A stretch of 61,101 bases of DNA from CF-161 sp035259145 (GCA_035259145.1 DATFWQ010000051.1:1-61101), one strand, 5' to 3'; counted from the first letter of the stretch, positions 7,499-16,646 are shown. Notes: a model not told the origin generated them from the letters alone. Made by a program: numbers and translations.

Positions 7499-8704
7499 GT
7501 GCCTGCCGCGAAGAGGTCCGCCCTGCCCATCTACGTGGCGGCGGGGCTGCTGTTCGCGGCGCTTGCCGCGCGAGGGTTTGCGCTGCCCCTCCGGGTGTCC
7601 GAGCTGGGCGGGGACAAGATTCAGGTCGGACTGCTCTTCAGCGTTGTCACCATCACCGCCGCTGGACTCTCGCTGCCCGCCGGCTTCGTGAGCGACCGCT
7701 TCGGCAAGCGCAGGCTGCTTGTATTCGCGATCATCGTCGGCGGAGCCTCTCAGTTCGGCCTCGGGTTGGCGACCACGGTCGCACCGATGTACTTCTGGCA
7801 GGCTCTGGCCGGCGTCGGCGGCGCCGCGTCGCAAGCTGCCTTGATGGCTGCTCTGATAGACGTCGTTCCCGAGTCGAGGCTCGGGCGAGCCATGGGCTGG
7901 CTCACGCTGGCCTTTCAGGTCGGCTTTCTCGTGGGGCCGGCTGCCGCCGGGGTGGCGCTGGAGCTGGTGAATCTGCAGGCCGTGATCACGGCCTCGACGG
8001 GGCTTTTCGCGGTCGCGCTCCTCCTGACCCTGATCGGGGTTCCATCCAGCCCCGGCGTCGAGATCGGCTGGAACATCGCGGCGCCTCTGCGGCAGATCAC
8101 CCGCCAGCGGGCGTTTGCCGCCGCCAGCATCGGGATGCTCGGAGCGACCCTGCTCTGGGGCACCCTCCAGGCCTATCTTCCGCTCTTCGCCAAGGAGCAG
8201 CTCCGGCTCCCGCCCTCCCAGATCGGCTACCTGATCGCCATCCAGGCTGTTGCCAATGGGCTGGCACGGATTCCCGGTGGCCGTCTGGTGGACCGCCTCA
8301 CACGGCGTGGCCCGCTGGTCGTGCTCGGGCTGGCGGTCTACTCGGCAAGCGTGGCCGTGCTGCCACACTTGACTGGATTCTGGACCACCACCATGCTGCT
8401 GGTGGCCTCAGTCCCGCTGCTGGCCACCACGTACCTGGCGCTCAGCGTGATCTTCTCGAACCTTTCGACGGCCGAGACGCGGGGTGCTGCGATGGGCCTG
8501 TACGGAACGATGCTGTTCCTGGGTCTCGGAGTTGGATCGGCGACCTTCGGCACGCTGATGGAGCACTCGGGCTACGTGGCCGGGTTCACGGCCTGCGCGG
8601 CGACTGGCCTGGCCGCGGCGGCGGGCGTCGCCCTCGTCCGGTGGGCACCGTTCGTCGGGTCGCCGCCGGCTCGGCCTGAGGCGGCCGCGCTCACACGGAC
8701 GTAG
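7499..8704 (+). CDS. Major facilitator superfamily transporter
   Basis: A 401-residue polytopic membrane protein with about 12 hydrophobic segments. MFS motif A is clear after the second helix (GFVSDRFGKRRLL), with a degenerate counterpart after helix 8 (GGRLVDRLTRRGPL). The fold resembles drug or metabolite efflux MFS permeases; the substrate cannot be inferred. The start GTG 7499 follows the shared GATATC -10 box. The downstream phosphoesterase has its own promoter-like box. Confidence 0.88.
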   Translation: MPAAKRSALPIYVAAGLLFAALAARGFALPLRVSELGGDKIQVGLLFSVVTITAAGLSLPAGFVSDRFGKRRLLVFAIIVGGASQFGLGLATTVAPMYFWQALAGVGGAASQAALMAALIDVVPESRLGRAMGWLTLAFQVGFLVGPAAAGVALELVNLQAVITASTGLFAVALLLTLIGVPSSPGVEIGWNIAAPLRQITRQRAFAAASIGMLGATLLWGTLQAYLPLFAKEQLRLPPSQIGYLIAIQAVANGLARIPGGRLVDRLTRRGPLVVLGLAVYSASVAVLPHLTGFWTTTMLLVASVPLLATTYLALSVIFSNLSTAETRGAAMGLYGTMLFLGLGVGSATFGTLMEHSGYVAGFTACAATGLAAAAGVALVRWAPFVGSPPARPEAAALTRT

Positions 8705-8748
8705 GGCAGAGGTGCGCGGTCGAGCGCGTCCGCGCTAGCCTCCGGCTT

Positions 8749-9411
8749 ATGAAGGTCGCCATCGTGTCCGACTTCCACGGCAATCTGGTCGCCCTCGATG
8801 CGGTGCTCGCCGATCTCGAACGGGTCAATCCGGATCTCATAGCTCACGGCGGCGATCTGGCATTCAACGGCCCGCGGCCCGTGGAGTGCGTGGACCGTAT
8901 TCGAGAGCTGCGGTGGCCAGGTGTACTGGGCAACATGGACCGCGCCCTTGAAAACCCGACCGGCCGACGCGTGACCTGGGCGAGCGAACAGCTGGGCCGC
9001 GAGCGGAATGCGTGGCTGCAGAGCCTGCCTATGGAGTGGCGGCAGGAGGACCGCGTCGCACTGGTCCATGCCGTTCCCGGAGACCTCTGGCAAGCGGTGT
9101 TCCCCGAGGCAGACGACGACGAGCTGCTTGCCATCTATGGGCCACTCGGCGCGCGCGTCGCCGTCTACTGCCACATCCACCGCCCATTCGTCCGAAAGAT
9201 CCGCGAGCTGACCGTCGCCAACAGCGGCAGCGTCGGTCTGCCATTCGACGGCGATCCGAGGGCCTCCTACCTCGTCATCGAGGATGGCCACGTTGAGAAC
9301 CGCCGGGTCGATTACGACGTCGACCGGGCAGTCGCCGACGTACTGGCTTCGGGCTTACCCGAGGCCGACGCGGTGGCCACCATGTACCGAACGGCTCGAC
9401 CGCAGCTCTGA
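8749..9411 (+). CDS. Calcineurin-like metallophosphoesterase
   Basis: A YfcE/MJ0936-type phosphoesterase of 220 residues. Metal-binding motifs occur in order: SDFHGN (DxH), GGDLAFNG (GDxxxxG), GNMD in place of GNHD, VHA, and CHIHRPF in place of GHTH. The Met in GNMD and the Cys in CHIH depart from consensus, but the metal-ligand histidines of the last motif remain. The -10-like TAGCCT (8736-8741) lies 7 bases before the ATG with no ribosome binding site, so it is probably leaderless. A second paralog lies at 46579-47307. Confidence 0.85.
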   Translation: MKVAIVSDFHGNLVALDAVLADLERVNPDLIAHGGDLAFNGPRPVECVDRIRELRWPGVLGNMDRALENPTGRRVTWASEQLGRERNAWLQSLPMEWRQEDRVALVHAVPGDLWQAVFPEADDDELLAIYGPLGARVAVYCHIHRPFVRKIRELTVANSGSVGLPFDGDPRASYLVIEDGHVENRRVDYDVDRAVADVLASGLPEADAVATMYRTARPQL

Positions 9412-9484
9412 GGGCATGGCCGGCCGGGTCCGCGCCGCGGATTCCAGCGCAGCGACCCAGCGCCCTCAAGCCCGTCGACAGCAC

Positions 9485-9506
9485 GATGTATGATCCGATG
9501 TATGAT
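9485..9506 (+). promoter_or_regulatory. Direct repeat over the vapB promoter and start
   Basis: GATGTATGAT occurs twice with a 12-bp period (9485-9494 and 9497-9506). The first copy contains TATGAT (9489-9494), a good -10 box 7 bases before the ATG at 9502. The second copy covers the start codons. Ribbon-helix-helix antitoxins commonly bind tandem half-sites, so this is the likely autoregulatory operator. Confidence 0.55.
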
Positions 9507-9750
9507 GGTGCGAAAGCAGGTGTACCTTGAGGAGGCGCAGGAAGCCCGTCTCAAGGAGCGAGCGCGGCTGCTTGGAACGACAGAGGCCGAGCTCATCCGG
9601 CTGGCCCTGGACCGGGCCCTCGAGGAGCCTGGGGGCCTTGTCAGCACCAGGGAATTTCAGCGCTTTCTCGAATACGCGTCCACGCGCGATCAGCTTGACG
9701 TCGAGGCGAGCCCCCGCGACTGGCGTCGTGACGACCTGTACGGCCGTTGA
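9502..9750 (+). CDS. vapB: Ribbon-helix-helix antitoxin (VapB/CopG-like)
   Basis: An 82-residue protein. The N-terminus RKQVYLEEAQEARLKERARLLGTTEAELIRLALDRAL is a classical ribbon-helix-helix DNA-binding domain; the C-terminal half (STREFQRFLEYASTRDQL) would wrap the toxin. I chose ATG 9502 because the upstream in-frame ATG 9490 lies within the -10 box; ATG 9505 is equally possible. Its stop overlaps the toxin start (TTGA), so antitoxin and toxin are translationally coupled. It should repress the operon through the direct repeat at its start. Confidence 0.85.
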   Translation: MMVRKQVYLEEAQEARLKERARLLGTTEAELIRLALDRALEEPGGLVSTREFQRFLEYASTRDQLDVEASPRDWRRDDLYGR

Positions 9751-10205
9751 CGCGGCTCCTGATCGATAGCAACGTACTGGTCTACAGGCTGGACGCGCGG
9801 GAGCCCGCCAAACGAGGCCAGGCTCATCAGCTCTTGCTCCGCCTCCAGCCCACCGGCGCCGCCGACCTGTCAGCTCAGGTGCTCGGCGAGTTCTTTCGGG
9901 TCGTGACTGCTCGCCTCAGTCCACCAGTACCGGTGACCGATGCGGTGCGGCTTGTCGGACAGCTGGTCCGCAGCTTTCCCGTCTGGCCGATCGACGAGCG
10001 AGTTGTGCTCGAAGCTGTCCGCGGGGTGCGCGACCACCATCTCCCGTACTGGGACTCGCAGCTGTGGGCCACCGCGAAGATCCACGGTTGCAACGCCGTC
10101 CTCAGCGAGGACTTCACAGATGGGCGAGTCGTGGAAGGCGTCACGTTTCACGATCCATTTGCCGGCCACTTCTCGCTGACAACCCTCCTAAGTGGGTCTG
10201 CCTGA
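9747..10205 (+). CDS. vapC: PIN-domain toxin (VapC-like ribonuclease)
   Basis: A 152-residue PIN domain. The acidic residues expected for the Mg-dependent RNase site are visible: D7 in LLIDSNVLVY, E48 in AQVLGEFF, D103 in YWDSQLWATA and D122 in LSEDF. It starts with TTG in a 4-base TTGA overlap with the antitoxin stop. It is convergent with cysS, 16 bases away. VapC toxins cleave specific tRNAs or rRNA; the target here is unknown. Confidence 0.88.
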   Translation: MTRLLIDSNVLVYRLDAREPAKRGQAHQLLLRLQPTGAADLSAQVLGEFFRVVTARLSPPVPVTDAVRLVGQLVRSFPVWPIDERVVLEAVRGVRDHHLPYWDSQLWATAKIHGCNAVLSEDFTDGRVVEGVTFHDPFAGHFSLTTLLSGSA

Positions 10206-10221
10206 CGGCCGACAGGTCCGC

Positions 10222-11610
10222 TCATGCCCGCTTGCTGATCTCCCACTTCTGCCCTTCGCGGGTGTCGGTCACGCGGACGCCCATTGCGGTCAGCTCGTCG
10301 CGCAGACGGTCTGAGGTCGCGAAGTCACGCGCTTCTCGAGCGCGAGCTCGCCGCTCCAGCAGCTCGGCGGCCCCCGACGGCAGCTCGGTGGCCGGCACGC
10401 CGGCCCCCGCAGCGCGACCCAGGTCGAGCCCTAACACCCGATCCCAGTCGAGAAGAAGCGAGGCCTTGGCGCACGGCGCCAGGTCGGAGCGCGTCAGTTC
10501 GGATACCAACGCCATTGCCGCCGGAAGATCAACATCGTCCGCGATCGACGCGCGGAAGCGCTCTCCGAAGTCACCGCCGGTCCCGTCCGGCCCCGAACGC
10601 CACTCGGCAACCCGCGCTCTGAGCTGGCGCAGGGCACGGTCCGCGCCGGCCAGCAGTTCCGGTGAGAAGCTCAGCTTCGTCCGGTACCTGGCCTGAAGTG
10701 TGAGATAGCGGAAGGCCAGGGGGTCGTAACCCTGTTCTTCCACCTCAGTGATCCGGAAGAAGTTGCCGGCGGACTTGGCCATTCGTGTGCCGGACAGCAT
10801 GAGGAGGTCGCCGTGCATCCAGTAGGAGACCACCTGGTGACCGAACACTCCCTCCGACTGCGCGATCTCGGCCTCATGGTGAGGAAAGACGTTGTCCGTG
10901 CCGCCGGTGTGGATGTCGAACCGCTCGCCCAGCAGCGCCGTCGACATGGCCGAGCACTCGATGTGCCAGCCGGGAAACCCGGGCCCCCAGGGACTGTCCC
11001 ACACCTGCAGCCGCTTGTCAGCGGCCGCCCTCCAGAGGGCGAAGTCCCCGGGGCTTCGCTTGCGCGGATCGGGCTCTCCCCTGACCCCGGCCAGGAGCTG
11101 TCCCCGCGAGTTGCCCGAGAGCTTCCCGTACCCGCTGAAGCTGGCGATGTCGTAGTAAACCGTGCCGTCGATCTCGTAGGCGTGCCCGCGTTCGATCAAC
11201 CGGGCGATCAGCTCCTGCATGCGCAGGACGTAATGGGTTGCGCGCGGGTAGTGCGCCGCCGGCCGGATGTTGACCTTTCGTGCGTCACCCAGGAACGCCT
11301 GCGTATAGAACTCGGCGATGTCCGCGGCAGATTTGTTCTCGAGGCGGGCGCTGACCAGCATCTTGTCCTCGCCTCGATCGAACGTGTCGTCGGTCAGATG
11401 GCCGACGTCGGTGATGTTCATCACCTGCGTGACGTCGTAGCCGAGGTACTCCAGCGCCCTGCACAGCACGTCAGCGAACAGGTACGTGCGAAGGTTTCCG
11501 ACATGCGCGTAGCGGTAGACGGTGGGGCCGCAGGTGTACATGCGGACGCCGCCCGGCTCGAGCGGCTGAAACTCCTCCTTCCGCCGCGTCAAGGTGCTGT
11601 ACAGGCGCAC
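10222..11610 (-). CDS. cysS: Cysteinyl-tRNA synthetase
   Basis: Charges tRNA-Cys. Class I synthetase of 462 residues with HIGH as YAHVGNL, KMSKS as RMAKSAGN, and the zinc ligands in MYTCGPTVY, WHIECSAMS and FPHHEAEIAQ. The C-terminal helical anticodon domain ends with RDELTAMGVRVTDTREGQKWEI. It starts at GTG 11610, divergent from the molybdopterin-binding gene. The length matches the family and nothing is missing. Confidence 0.95.
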   Translation of the reverse strand: MRLYSTLTRRKEEFQPLEPGGVRMYTCGPTVYRYAHVGNLRTYLFADVLCRALEYLGYDVTQVMNITDVGHLTDDTFDRGEDKMLVSARLENKSAADIAEFYTQAFLGDARKVNIRPAAHYPRATHYVLRMQELIARLIERGHAYEIDGTVYYDIASFSGYGKLSGNSRGQLLAGVRGEPDPRKRSPGDFALWRAAADKRLQVWDSPWGPGFPGWHIECSAMSTALLGERFDIHTGGTDNVFPHHEAEIAQSEGVFGHQVVSYWMHGDLLMLSGTRMAKSAGNFFRITEVEEQGYDPLAFRYLTLQARYRTKLSFSPELLAGADRALRQLRARVAEWRSGPDGTGGDFGERFRASIADDVDLPAAMALVSELTRSDLAPCAKASLLLDWDRVLGLDLGRAAGAGVPATELPSGAAELLERRARAREARDFATSDRLRDELTAMGVRVTDTREGQKWEISKRA

Positions 11611-11637
11611 TCTGAGAATTCATCGTAAGGAGCTGAC

Positions 11638-12636
11638 ATGAGGCTGGTCAGGCTTCGCTCCGGCGAAATCACCGCCCCGCGGATCGCGGGCCGCGTCCTC
11701 ACGCACGACGTTGCCCACGGGCTGCGCAAGGGGACCGTGCTGGACGCCCGCCACGTTGAGGCGCTCCAGGCGGTGGCTGAGATTCACCTGGTCGAGCTGG
11801 ACGAGGACGACCTCCATGAGGACGAGGCCGCGCTCCGCCTTGGCGGCGCCGTGGTCGGGCCTGGTACACGCCTGGAAGGACCTGTCCAGAGCCAGGTCCG
11901 GCTGGTGGCCGAGCACCGGGGCCTGTTGCGGGTCGAGCGAGAGGCCGTGGACAGCCTCAACCGGCTGTCAACAGTCGGCGTCTTCACGCTCGTGGATGGA
12001 CAGGCCGTCGATTCCGGCGAAGAGGTCGCCGGGGCCAAGGTCACGCCGGTGGCAGTGCCCGGATCGCTCATCAGAGACGCGGAGCGCATCGCAGCCGCCG
12101 CGGCGCCCGTCCTCCGAGTTGAGCCGTTCCGGCCCCTGCGCACACTTGTGGTGGTCACGGAGAGGCTGAAGCCGAAGGCTCGGGCCCTGTTCGCCGCGGC
12201 GGTCACCCGAAAGCTGGGGTGGTACGGCGCCGACCTCATCGGCGTGCGGGAGGTCCCGAGAAGCGGCGATGCCGTGCGGGCCGCGTACGAGGAGGCGCGC
12301 AAGCTGGGCGCCGGGGTGATGCTTTTCGCAGGCGCGTCGTCCATCGACCCCATGGATGCCGCCTACGCGGAGCTGGCCGCAGCCGGCGGAGAGCTGCTGC
12401 GCCAGGGCGCACCAGCCCACCCCGGCAGCATGCTCTGGCTGGGCCGGTTGGGCCTGGCGGTGGTGCTCGGGGTGGCGTCCTGCGCCGGCTTCGGCCGCAA
12501 CACCTCGCTTGACCTGGTGCTGCCGTTCGTCTTCGCTTACGGGGAGGCGGACGCCATCGACTTCAACCGGTTGGGCTACGGCGGTCTGATCGAAGCCGGC
12601 GCGGGTCGCCGCTTTCCGCCTTACCCCGGCGACTGA
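11638..12636 (+). CDS. Molybdopterin-binding domain protein (MoeA/MogA-like)
   Basis: A 332-residue protein whose second half matches the MoCF/MPT-binding fold: LRTLVVVTERLKPKARALF, then FAGASSIDPMDAAYAELAAAGGELL and a GAPAHPGSMLWLGRLG loop like the P-G-x-P region of MoeA. The N-terminal half (residues 1-150) is beta-rich and resembles no MoeA domain I know, so it is not a standard MoeA. A good Shine-Dalgarno AAGGAG precedes the ATG, unlike many neighbours. No other molybdenum cofactor genes lie nearby. Its 3' end overlaps the convergent DUF309 gene by 16 bases. Confidence 0.7.
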   Translation: MRLVRLRSGEITAPRIAGRVLTHDVAHGLRKGTVLDARHVEALQAVAEIHLVELDEDDLHEDEAALRLGGAVVGPGTRLEGPVQSQVRLVAEHRGLLRVEREAVDSLNRLSTVGVFTLVDGQAVDSGEEVAGAKVTPVAVPGSLIRDAERIAAAAAPVLRVEPFRPLRTLVVVTERLKPKARALFAAAVTRKLGWYGADLIGVREVPRSGDAVRAAYEEARKLGAGVMLFAGASSIDPMDAAYAELAAAGGELLRQGAPAHPGSMLWLGRLGLAVVLGVASCAGFGRNTSLDLVLPFVFAYGEADAIDFNRLGYGGLIEAGAGRRFPPYPGD

Positions 12637-12974
12637 TCGACCTCGATGACCAGCAATTCGAGGCCGTCCGGCCAGCCGCCGCTCGCCATGGCCGCCAGGT
12701 AGCCATCCACGCGCGCGACCAGCGGCGCCAGCTCAACGCCATGATGTCGAGGCAGGTACGGGCGCAGGTAGTCCGCCCCGCTGCGCCACTTGTTGGTTGC
12801 GCCCCGGCGATTTCTGCGCCTGTAGTGCAGGCAGCCGGCGGCGACCTGGATCAGGCCCTTGTAGAAGCCACGGTCAGGACCGTGGCGGTCGGGCGTCCAG
12901 GCCTCCTCCCAGGCCTCGTGCGCCTCCCAGTAGAGGCCGCGGTTGAAGAGCTCGATCCCGCGCTCCAGGCTCAT
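12621..12974 (-). CDS. DUF309 domain protein
   Basis: A 117-residue helical protein with the DUF309 signature near the start, GLYWEAHEAWEEAWTP, followed by FYKGLIQVAAGCLHYRRRN. These conserved His/Glu residues form a small bundle of unknown function. I placed the start at ATG 12974 (MSLERGIELFNRG), the normal family start; an upstream in-frame ATG at 13034 would add 20 atypical residues. It is divergent from the HD hydrolase gene. Confidence 0.85.
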   Translation of the reverse strand: MSLERGIELFNRGLYWEAHEAWEEAWTPDRHGPDRGFYKGLIQVAAGCLHYRRRNRRGATNKWRSGADYLRPYLPRHHGVELAPLVARVDGYLAAMASGGWPDGLELLVIEVDQSPG

Positions 12975-13043
12975 AGGCCCGGATGCTAGGCCGCGGCCGC
13001 ACGCCAGGCGCTCGGGATCATCCCCCAGCGTCATACTCGGCTC

Positions 13044-14420
13044 ATGTCAGAAGCGGTCGCCGAGTACCGCAGGCTGAACCTGTCGAGCGACCCTATCTAC
13101 CGCTACGTCCGTGTCACCAAGCCCGGGGGAGTCCCTGGCGCGGTTGCTGAGCAGGACGTCATGGACAACGCCTGGCTTCAGCGCCTGCGCCGCATCCACC
13201 AGCTTCAGAGTGCGTGGTGGGTATTCGCGACTGCTGAGCACTCACGCTTCCAGCACTCGCTCGGAGCCATGCACCTGGCCGGCGAGTGGGGCAAACACCT
13301 CTATCCGACGCTGCGCGGGCACCTCACCGGGGTGCCGTCACAGCCCCTGGTCGTTGAGACCTTGCGTCTAGCGGGCCTTGTGCACGACATCGGCCACGGG
13401 CCCTTCGGCCACTTCTTCGACGAGAACTACCTGGAACGCTGGGGCATCGATCACGAGGTGGTCGGCCGCCGCGTGGTTCTCGACGAACTCGCCCCGCTGA
13501 TCGCCGAGATGCGCGCCTCTCCGGAGGCTGACTTCGAACCGGGCGAACGCATCGATCCGCGCTGGGTGGCTTTCCTGATCTCTCCTGAGCCGTTGGAAGG
13601 CCTTACCGCCCCTCTCTGGCTGGAGGTGCTGCGGCCGCTGCTGGTCGGCCCGTACTCGGCCGACAACATGGACTACGTCCCTCGCGATTGCTACATCTGT
13701 GGAGTGGCCGCGGGGCCGGTCGATGTGCAGAGGATCATCCATTACTCCTTCATCTCCGAGCAGGGCCTGACGCTCCACAGTCACGGCGCCGAGGCGCTGT
13801 TCATGTTCCTGAACGCCCGGCTCTATCTGTACCACCAGGTTTATTTCCACCGGACTGTCAGACGGATCGATCTTCAGCTGCGCGAGATCTTCGCGCCCAC
13901 GATCGATCGCGTGCTCGGGGGCAATCCGCTTGAGCGCCTGCCGGCGTTCAGGCAACTGAACGAATGGTCGCTCCTGACTGAAGTCGATCGGTGGGCGCGG
14001 CAGGAAGATCCCGACCTCCGCCGTCTGGGTCAGGCCTGGGCCGACGTGGTCGCCCGCCGTCTCAAGTGGCGGCTTGTCTATTCCGGCTACGTCGAGGCAC
14101 GAGACGTGCCCCATGGCGCACTGACCCTGTCTCGCGCGGAGTTCGCCGCGCGAATCAGAGAACGCCTCAGCCCGAGCCTGCGCGGACTGGAGTTCGAAGT
14201 GGACGTCGCGGCTCAAGAGTCGCGTGCGTTCAATCCGATGATGGAGCAGCAAGACATCCTTTTTTATGAGCCGCTGGAGCGCAGCTACCAGCATTCCCGG
14301 GTGCTCGACCTTTTCAGGCGGCTGCCGGTGCGGATGGCGATCTTCCGCATCTTCGCCCGAGACGAACGGGGCCGTGGCGAGCTGATCGAGGCGGCGCACC
14401 AGGTTCTGTCGGCCGCCTGA
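13044..14420 (+). CDS. HD-domain phosphohydrolase, SAMHD1-like
   Basis: A 458-residue protein with the HD motifs of the dGTPase/SAMHD1 group: RLRRIHQLQSAWWVFATAEHSRFQHSLG carries the first His, LVHDIGHGPFGHFFDENY the HD pair, and SADNMDYVPRD the last Asp. SAMHD1 and its bacterial relatives hydrolyse dNTPs to nucleosides and triphosphate; the exact substrate here is not shown. The C-terminal 200 residues are the usual helical extension. The -10-like CATACT ends six bases before the ATG, so it is probably leaderless. Some family members restrict phages by dNTP depletion, but nothing around it suggests defence. Confidence 0.85.
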   Translation: MSEAVAEYRRLNLSSDPIYRYVRVTKPGGVPGAVAEQDVMDNAWLQRLRRIHQLQSAWWVFATAEHSRFQHSLGAMHLAGEWGKHLYPTLRGHLTGVPSQPLVVETLRLAGLVHDIGHGPFGHFFDENYLERWGIDHEVVGRRVVLDELAPLIAEMRASPEADFEPGERIDPRWVAFLISPEPLEGLTAPLWLEVLRPLLVGPYSADNMDYVPRDCYICGVAAGPVDVQRIIHYSFISEQGLTLHSHGAEALFMFLNARLYLYHQVYFHRTVRRIDLQLREIFAPTIDRVLGGNPLERLPAFRQLNEWSLLTEVDRWARQEDPDLRRLGQAWADVVARRLKWRLVYSGYVEARDVPHGALTLSRAEFAARIRERLSPSLRGLEFEVDVAAQESRAFNPMMEQQDILFYEPLERSYQHSRVLDLFRRLPVRMAIFRIFARDERGRGELIEAAHQVLSAA

Positions 14421-14440
14421 CGGCGCTACCATCTCAGCCC

Positions 14441-15370
14441 GTGATCTCGCTGGACCAGGTGCGAGCCGCCGTCGAGCGGGCGCTGCCCTTCGTCAGGCAC
14501 ACCCCTCTCCTCCCGTTGGACCAGGCTTGCTGGCTCAAGCTGGAGCTGCTCCAGCCCACCGGAAGCTTCAAGGTCCGCGGCTTCTTCGCCGCGGCGCTGG
14601 CCCTCCCTGAGGACCGGCTGGCTCGCGGTCTGATCACGGTAAGCGCGGGCAACGCCGCCCTCGCCTGTTCTTACGTAGCCGGCCGGTTGGGCATCCCCTG
14701 CCGGGTGGTAATGGTCGACAGCGCGCCCGCACCCAAGATCGAGGGCGTCCGCCAGTTCGGCGGTGAGCCGGTGTTCATGCCGCGCCCCCAGCTCCTGGCG
14801 TGGATGTCCCAGCGCGGATGGGAGTCCGAGCCCGAGACGTTCATTCACCCTTTCGCCGACCCTGCCGTCCAGGCAGGCCACGGCGGGATCGGCCTGGAGA
14901 TCGTCGAGGAACTTCCCGACATCGAGCGGGTCGTGGTCGCGGTCGGCGGCGGCGGACTCATCACCGGGGTTGCCAGCGCCATCAAGCAGCTGAAGTCATC
15001 GGTTCAGATTGTCGGCGTCCAATCCGACGGCTACCCGCTATGGCCCCGCACCTTCACCGAGGGAGGGCCTCCCGCGCTGACACCGGAGACCATAGCTGAC
15101 GGCACCACCGCACCGTACGACCCGGCCATGCAGAAAGCGCTGGCCGGGTGCGTGGACTACTGGGTGACGGTCCCGGAAGCCCGCTTGCGCGAGGCGGTTG
15201 TCGAGCTAGCGCAGACCGGCAAGGTCGTGGCCGAGGGAGCGGGCGCCCTGGCCTACGCGGCGCTGGGCCGCCTTCAGGCGGGGCCGCTCACTGCAGCGGT
15301 GATCAGCGGCGGCAACATCGACCCGGGTCTGCTGGGAGAGCTCTTGACCGAGGTCGTCAGCCGGCGCTGA
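14441..15370 (+). CDS. PLP-dependent threonine/serine dehydratase-like enzyme
   Basis: Fold-type II PLP enzyme of 309 residues. The PLP lysine sits in GSFKVRGFF, the substrate loop is SAGNAALA and the phosphate loop VGGGGLITG. Threonine ammonia-lyase and serine dehydratase or racemase are both possible. There is no C-terminal regulatory ACT domain, so it would be the catabolic type. It starts with GTG; TACCAT (14427-14432) lies eight bases upstream and there is no Shine-Dalgarno. The 3' end overlaps the convergent larA-like gene by 14 bases. Confidence 0.85.
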   Translation: MISLDQVRAAVERALPFVRHTPLLPLDQACWLKLELLQPTGSFKVRGFFAAALALPEDRLARGLITVSAGNAALACSYVAGRLGIPCRVVMVDSAPAPKIEGVRQFGGEPVFMPRPQLLAWMSQRGWESEPETFIHPFADPAVQAGHGGIGLEIVEELPDIERVVVAVGGGGLITGVASAIKQLKSSVQIVGVQSDGYPLWPRTFTEGGPPALTPETIADGTTAPYDPAMQKALAGCVDYWVTVPEARLREAVVELAQTGKVVAEGAGALAYAALGRLQAGPLTAAVISGGNIDPGLLGELLTEVVSRR

Positions 15371-16646
15371 GATAGGGGATCGTCTGCGGACCTTGAGGCA
15401 GCACGGCAACGCGCGCTCCAGTGCCCGCCGCCGCGAGCAGCGCTGCCACGCAGTCCGACACGTCCTCCACCGGCTCCAGCCACGCGGCCCGGACCTGGTC
15501 GGGCGCAAGGCCGCCGGCGTGGATCAGGACTCGCGCGCGACGTTGAACCAGAGCCTGGACCTGCACCTGCCACTGGTCATGTTCCGCGCGGCCCCCTCGC
15601 TCCAGCCGGGAGAGGAACTCGGCTGGGCCGCCGGTCTCGCGCAGCAGGTCGCCGTACCGCCCGTGCTCGGGCAGACCGTCCGAGCACTCGCTAGCCATGA
15701 CGATGGCCCCGCCGTGGCTGACGATCTGCGCCGCGGCGCTCATCCCCTTCACCGTCTGGTAGAGGTTCTGGTCCAGCGGATAGCCGCTGTTGGTGCTGAC
15801 CACGATGCCATAGGGTCTGTCCACGGGCACCATCGCCGTCGCCGCGGCGAAAGCGCAGCCGGCAGCGTGGCTGCGCGCAAGGTCGCCGGCGAACACGCCC
15901 GTGATGCGGTGATCCTGATTGAGAGTCACGTCCAGGTTGAAGGTCACCCCGACGCGTTCGGCGATGCCGCGCACGGCGTCGTGCACGGGGTTGCCCTGCG
16001 TCAGGCCCCAGGTCGCCCGTGGGTGCCCGATGCGCGCGGCTGAGTGCAGCTCCAGCACCGTGTCCAGGTGTGCCAGCCCAGGCGCAATCATCTTCGGCCC
16101 GCCCGAGAAGCCCGCGAAGAAGTGGGGCTCGATGAAACCGGTCGTCAGCCGGATGTCTTGCTCCAGAAAGCCACGCTCGAGCAGGACGGGCACGTCCGAC
16201 CCCGGCACCAGGCCGACCTGGCAGTGCCGGCCGTCGTCAAAGGCGTCGTGCTGCACGACTCGCACACGTCGCATCACCTCCTCGCCGAGCATTTGCAGGA
16301 GCTCACTCGCGGTGCACTGCCGGTGCGTGCCCGTCGCAACGAAAACCGTCACCCCGGCCGGATCGAGGTGCTCAAGCTCGTCCAGCACGACGGGCAGGAC
16401 GCGGCTGGCCGGGAAGGGGCGCGTGACGTCACAAACGCTGATCCCGACGGCGGCTCCTCGCGGGACCACCCGCCGCAGCGGCTCCGAAGCGATCGGGTCG
16501 CGGAGCGCGCGCCGTATCACGGCTGCCTCGTCGAGCACGCCCTTCAGCTGCTGCGGCTCCAGCACGTCGGCGTCCGCCGGTACATCGACCTCGAGCCCGC
16601 TCCGCCCGTAGGCCAGCCGCACGCGCTTGGAAGGCGGACCCCACAT
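15357..16646 (-). CDS. larA: LarA-family (nickel-pincer) racemase
   Basis: Related to lactate racemase, which uses a covalently bound nickel-pincer nucleotide. The residues known in Lactobacillus LarA align with a one-residue shift: H108 in GTHR, H175 in FIEPHFFAGFSGG, K185 (cofactor lysine) in GGPKMIAPG and H201 in LELHSAARIGH. The 429-residue length is normal. The cofactor genes larB, larC and larE are not in the window, and LarA homologs include racemases for other 2-hydroxyacids, so the substrate is open. The -10-like TATTCT (minus strand, 16654-16659) lies seven bases before the ATG. Confidence 0.87.
   Translation of the reverse strand: MWGPPSKRVRLAYGRSGLEVDVPADADVLEPQQLKGVLDEAAVIRRALRDPIASEPLRRVVPRGAAVGISVCDVTRPFPASRVLPVVLDELEHLDPAGVTVFVATGTHRQCTASELLQMLGEEVMRRVRVVQHDAFDDGRHCQVGLVPGSDVPVLLERGFLEQDIRLTTGFIEPHFFAGFSGGPKMIAPGLAHLDTVLELHSAARIGHPRATWGLTQGNPVHDAVRGIAERVGVTFNLDVTLNQDHRITGVFAGDLARSHAAGCAFAAATAMVPVDRPYGIVVSTNSGYPLDQNLYQTVKGMSAAAQIVSHGGAIVMASECSDGLPEHGRYGDLLRETGGPAEFLSRLERGGRAEHDQWQVQVQALVQRRARVLIHAGGLAPDQVRAAWLEPVEDVSDCVAALLAAAGTGARVAVLPQGPQTIPYLSAG

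Noticed and set aside
7121..8368. Minus-strand frame of 415 codons opposite the MFS gene
   Set aside because: Gln/Arg/Gly-rich composition without motifs; it also overlaps the sirtuin in another frame.
13044..14420. SAMHD1-like HD gene considered as an anti-phage dNTPase
   Set aside because: Neighbours are metabolic genes and nothing marks a defence island; housekeeping nucleotide metabolism is simpler.
13368..14432. Minus-strand frame of 354 codons opposite the HD hydrolase
   Set aside because: Shadow of a gene with intact catalytic motifs; no homologous features seen.
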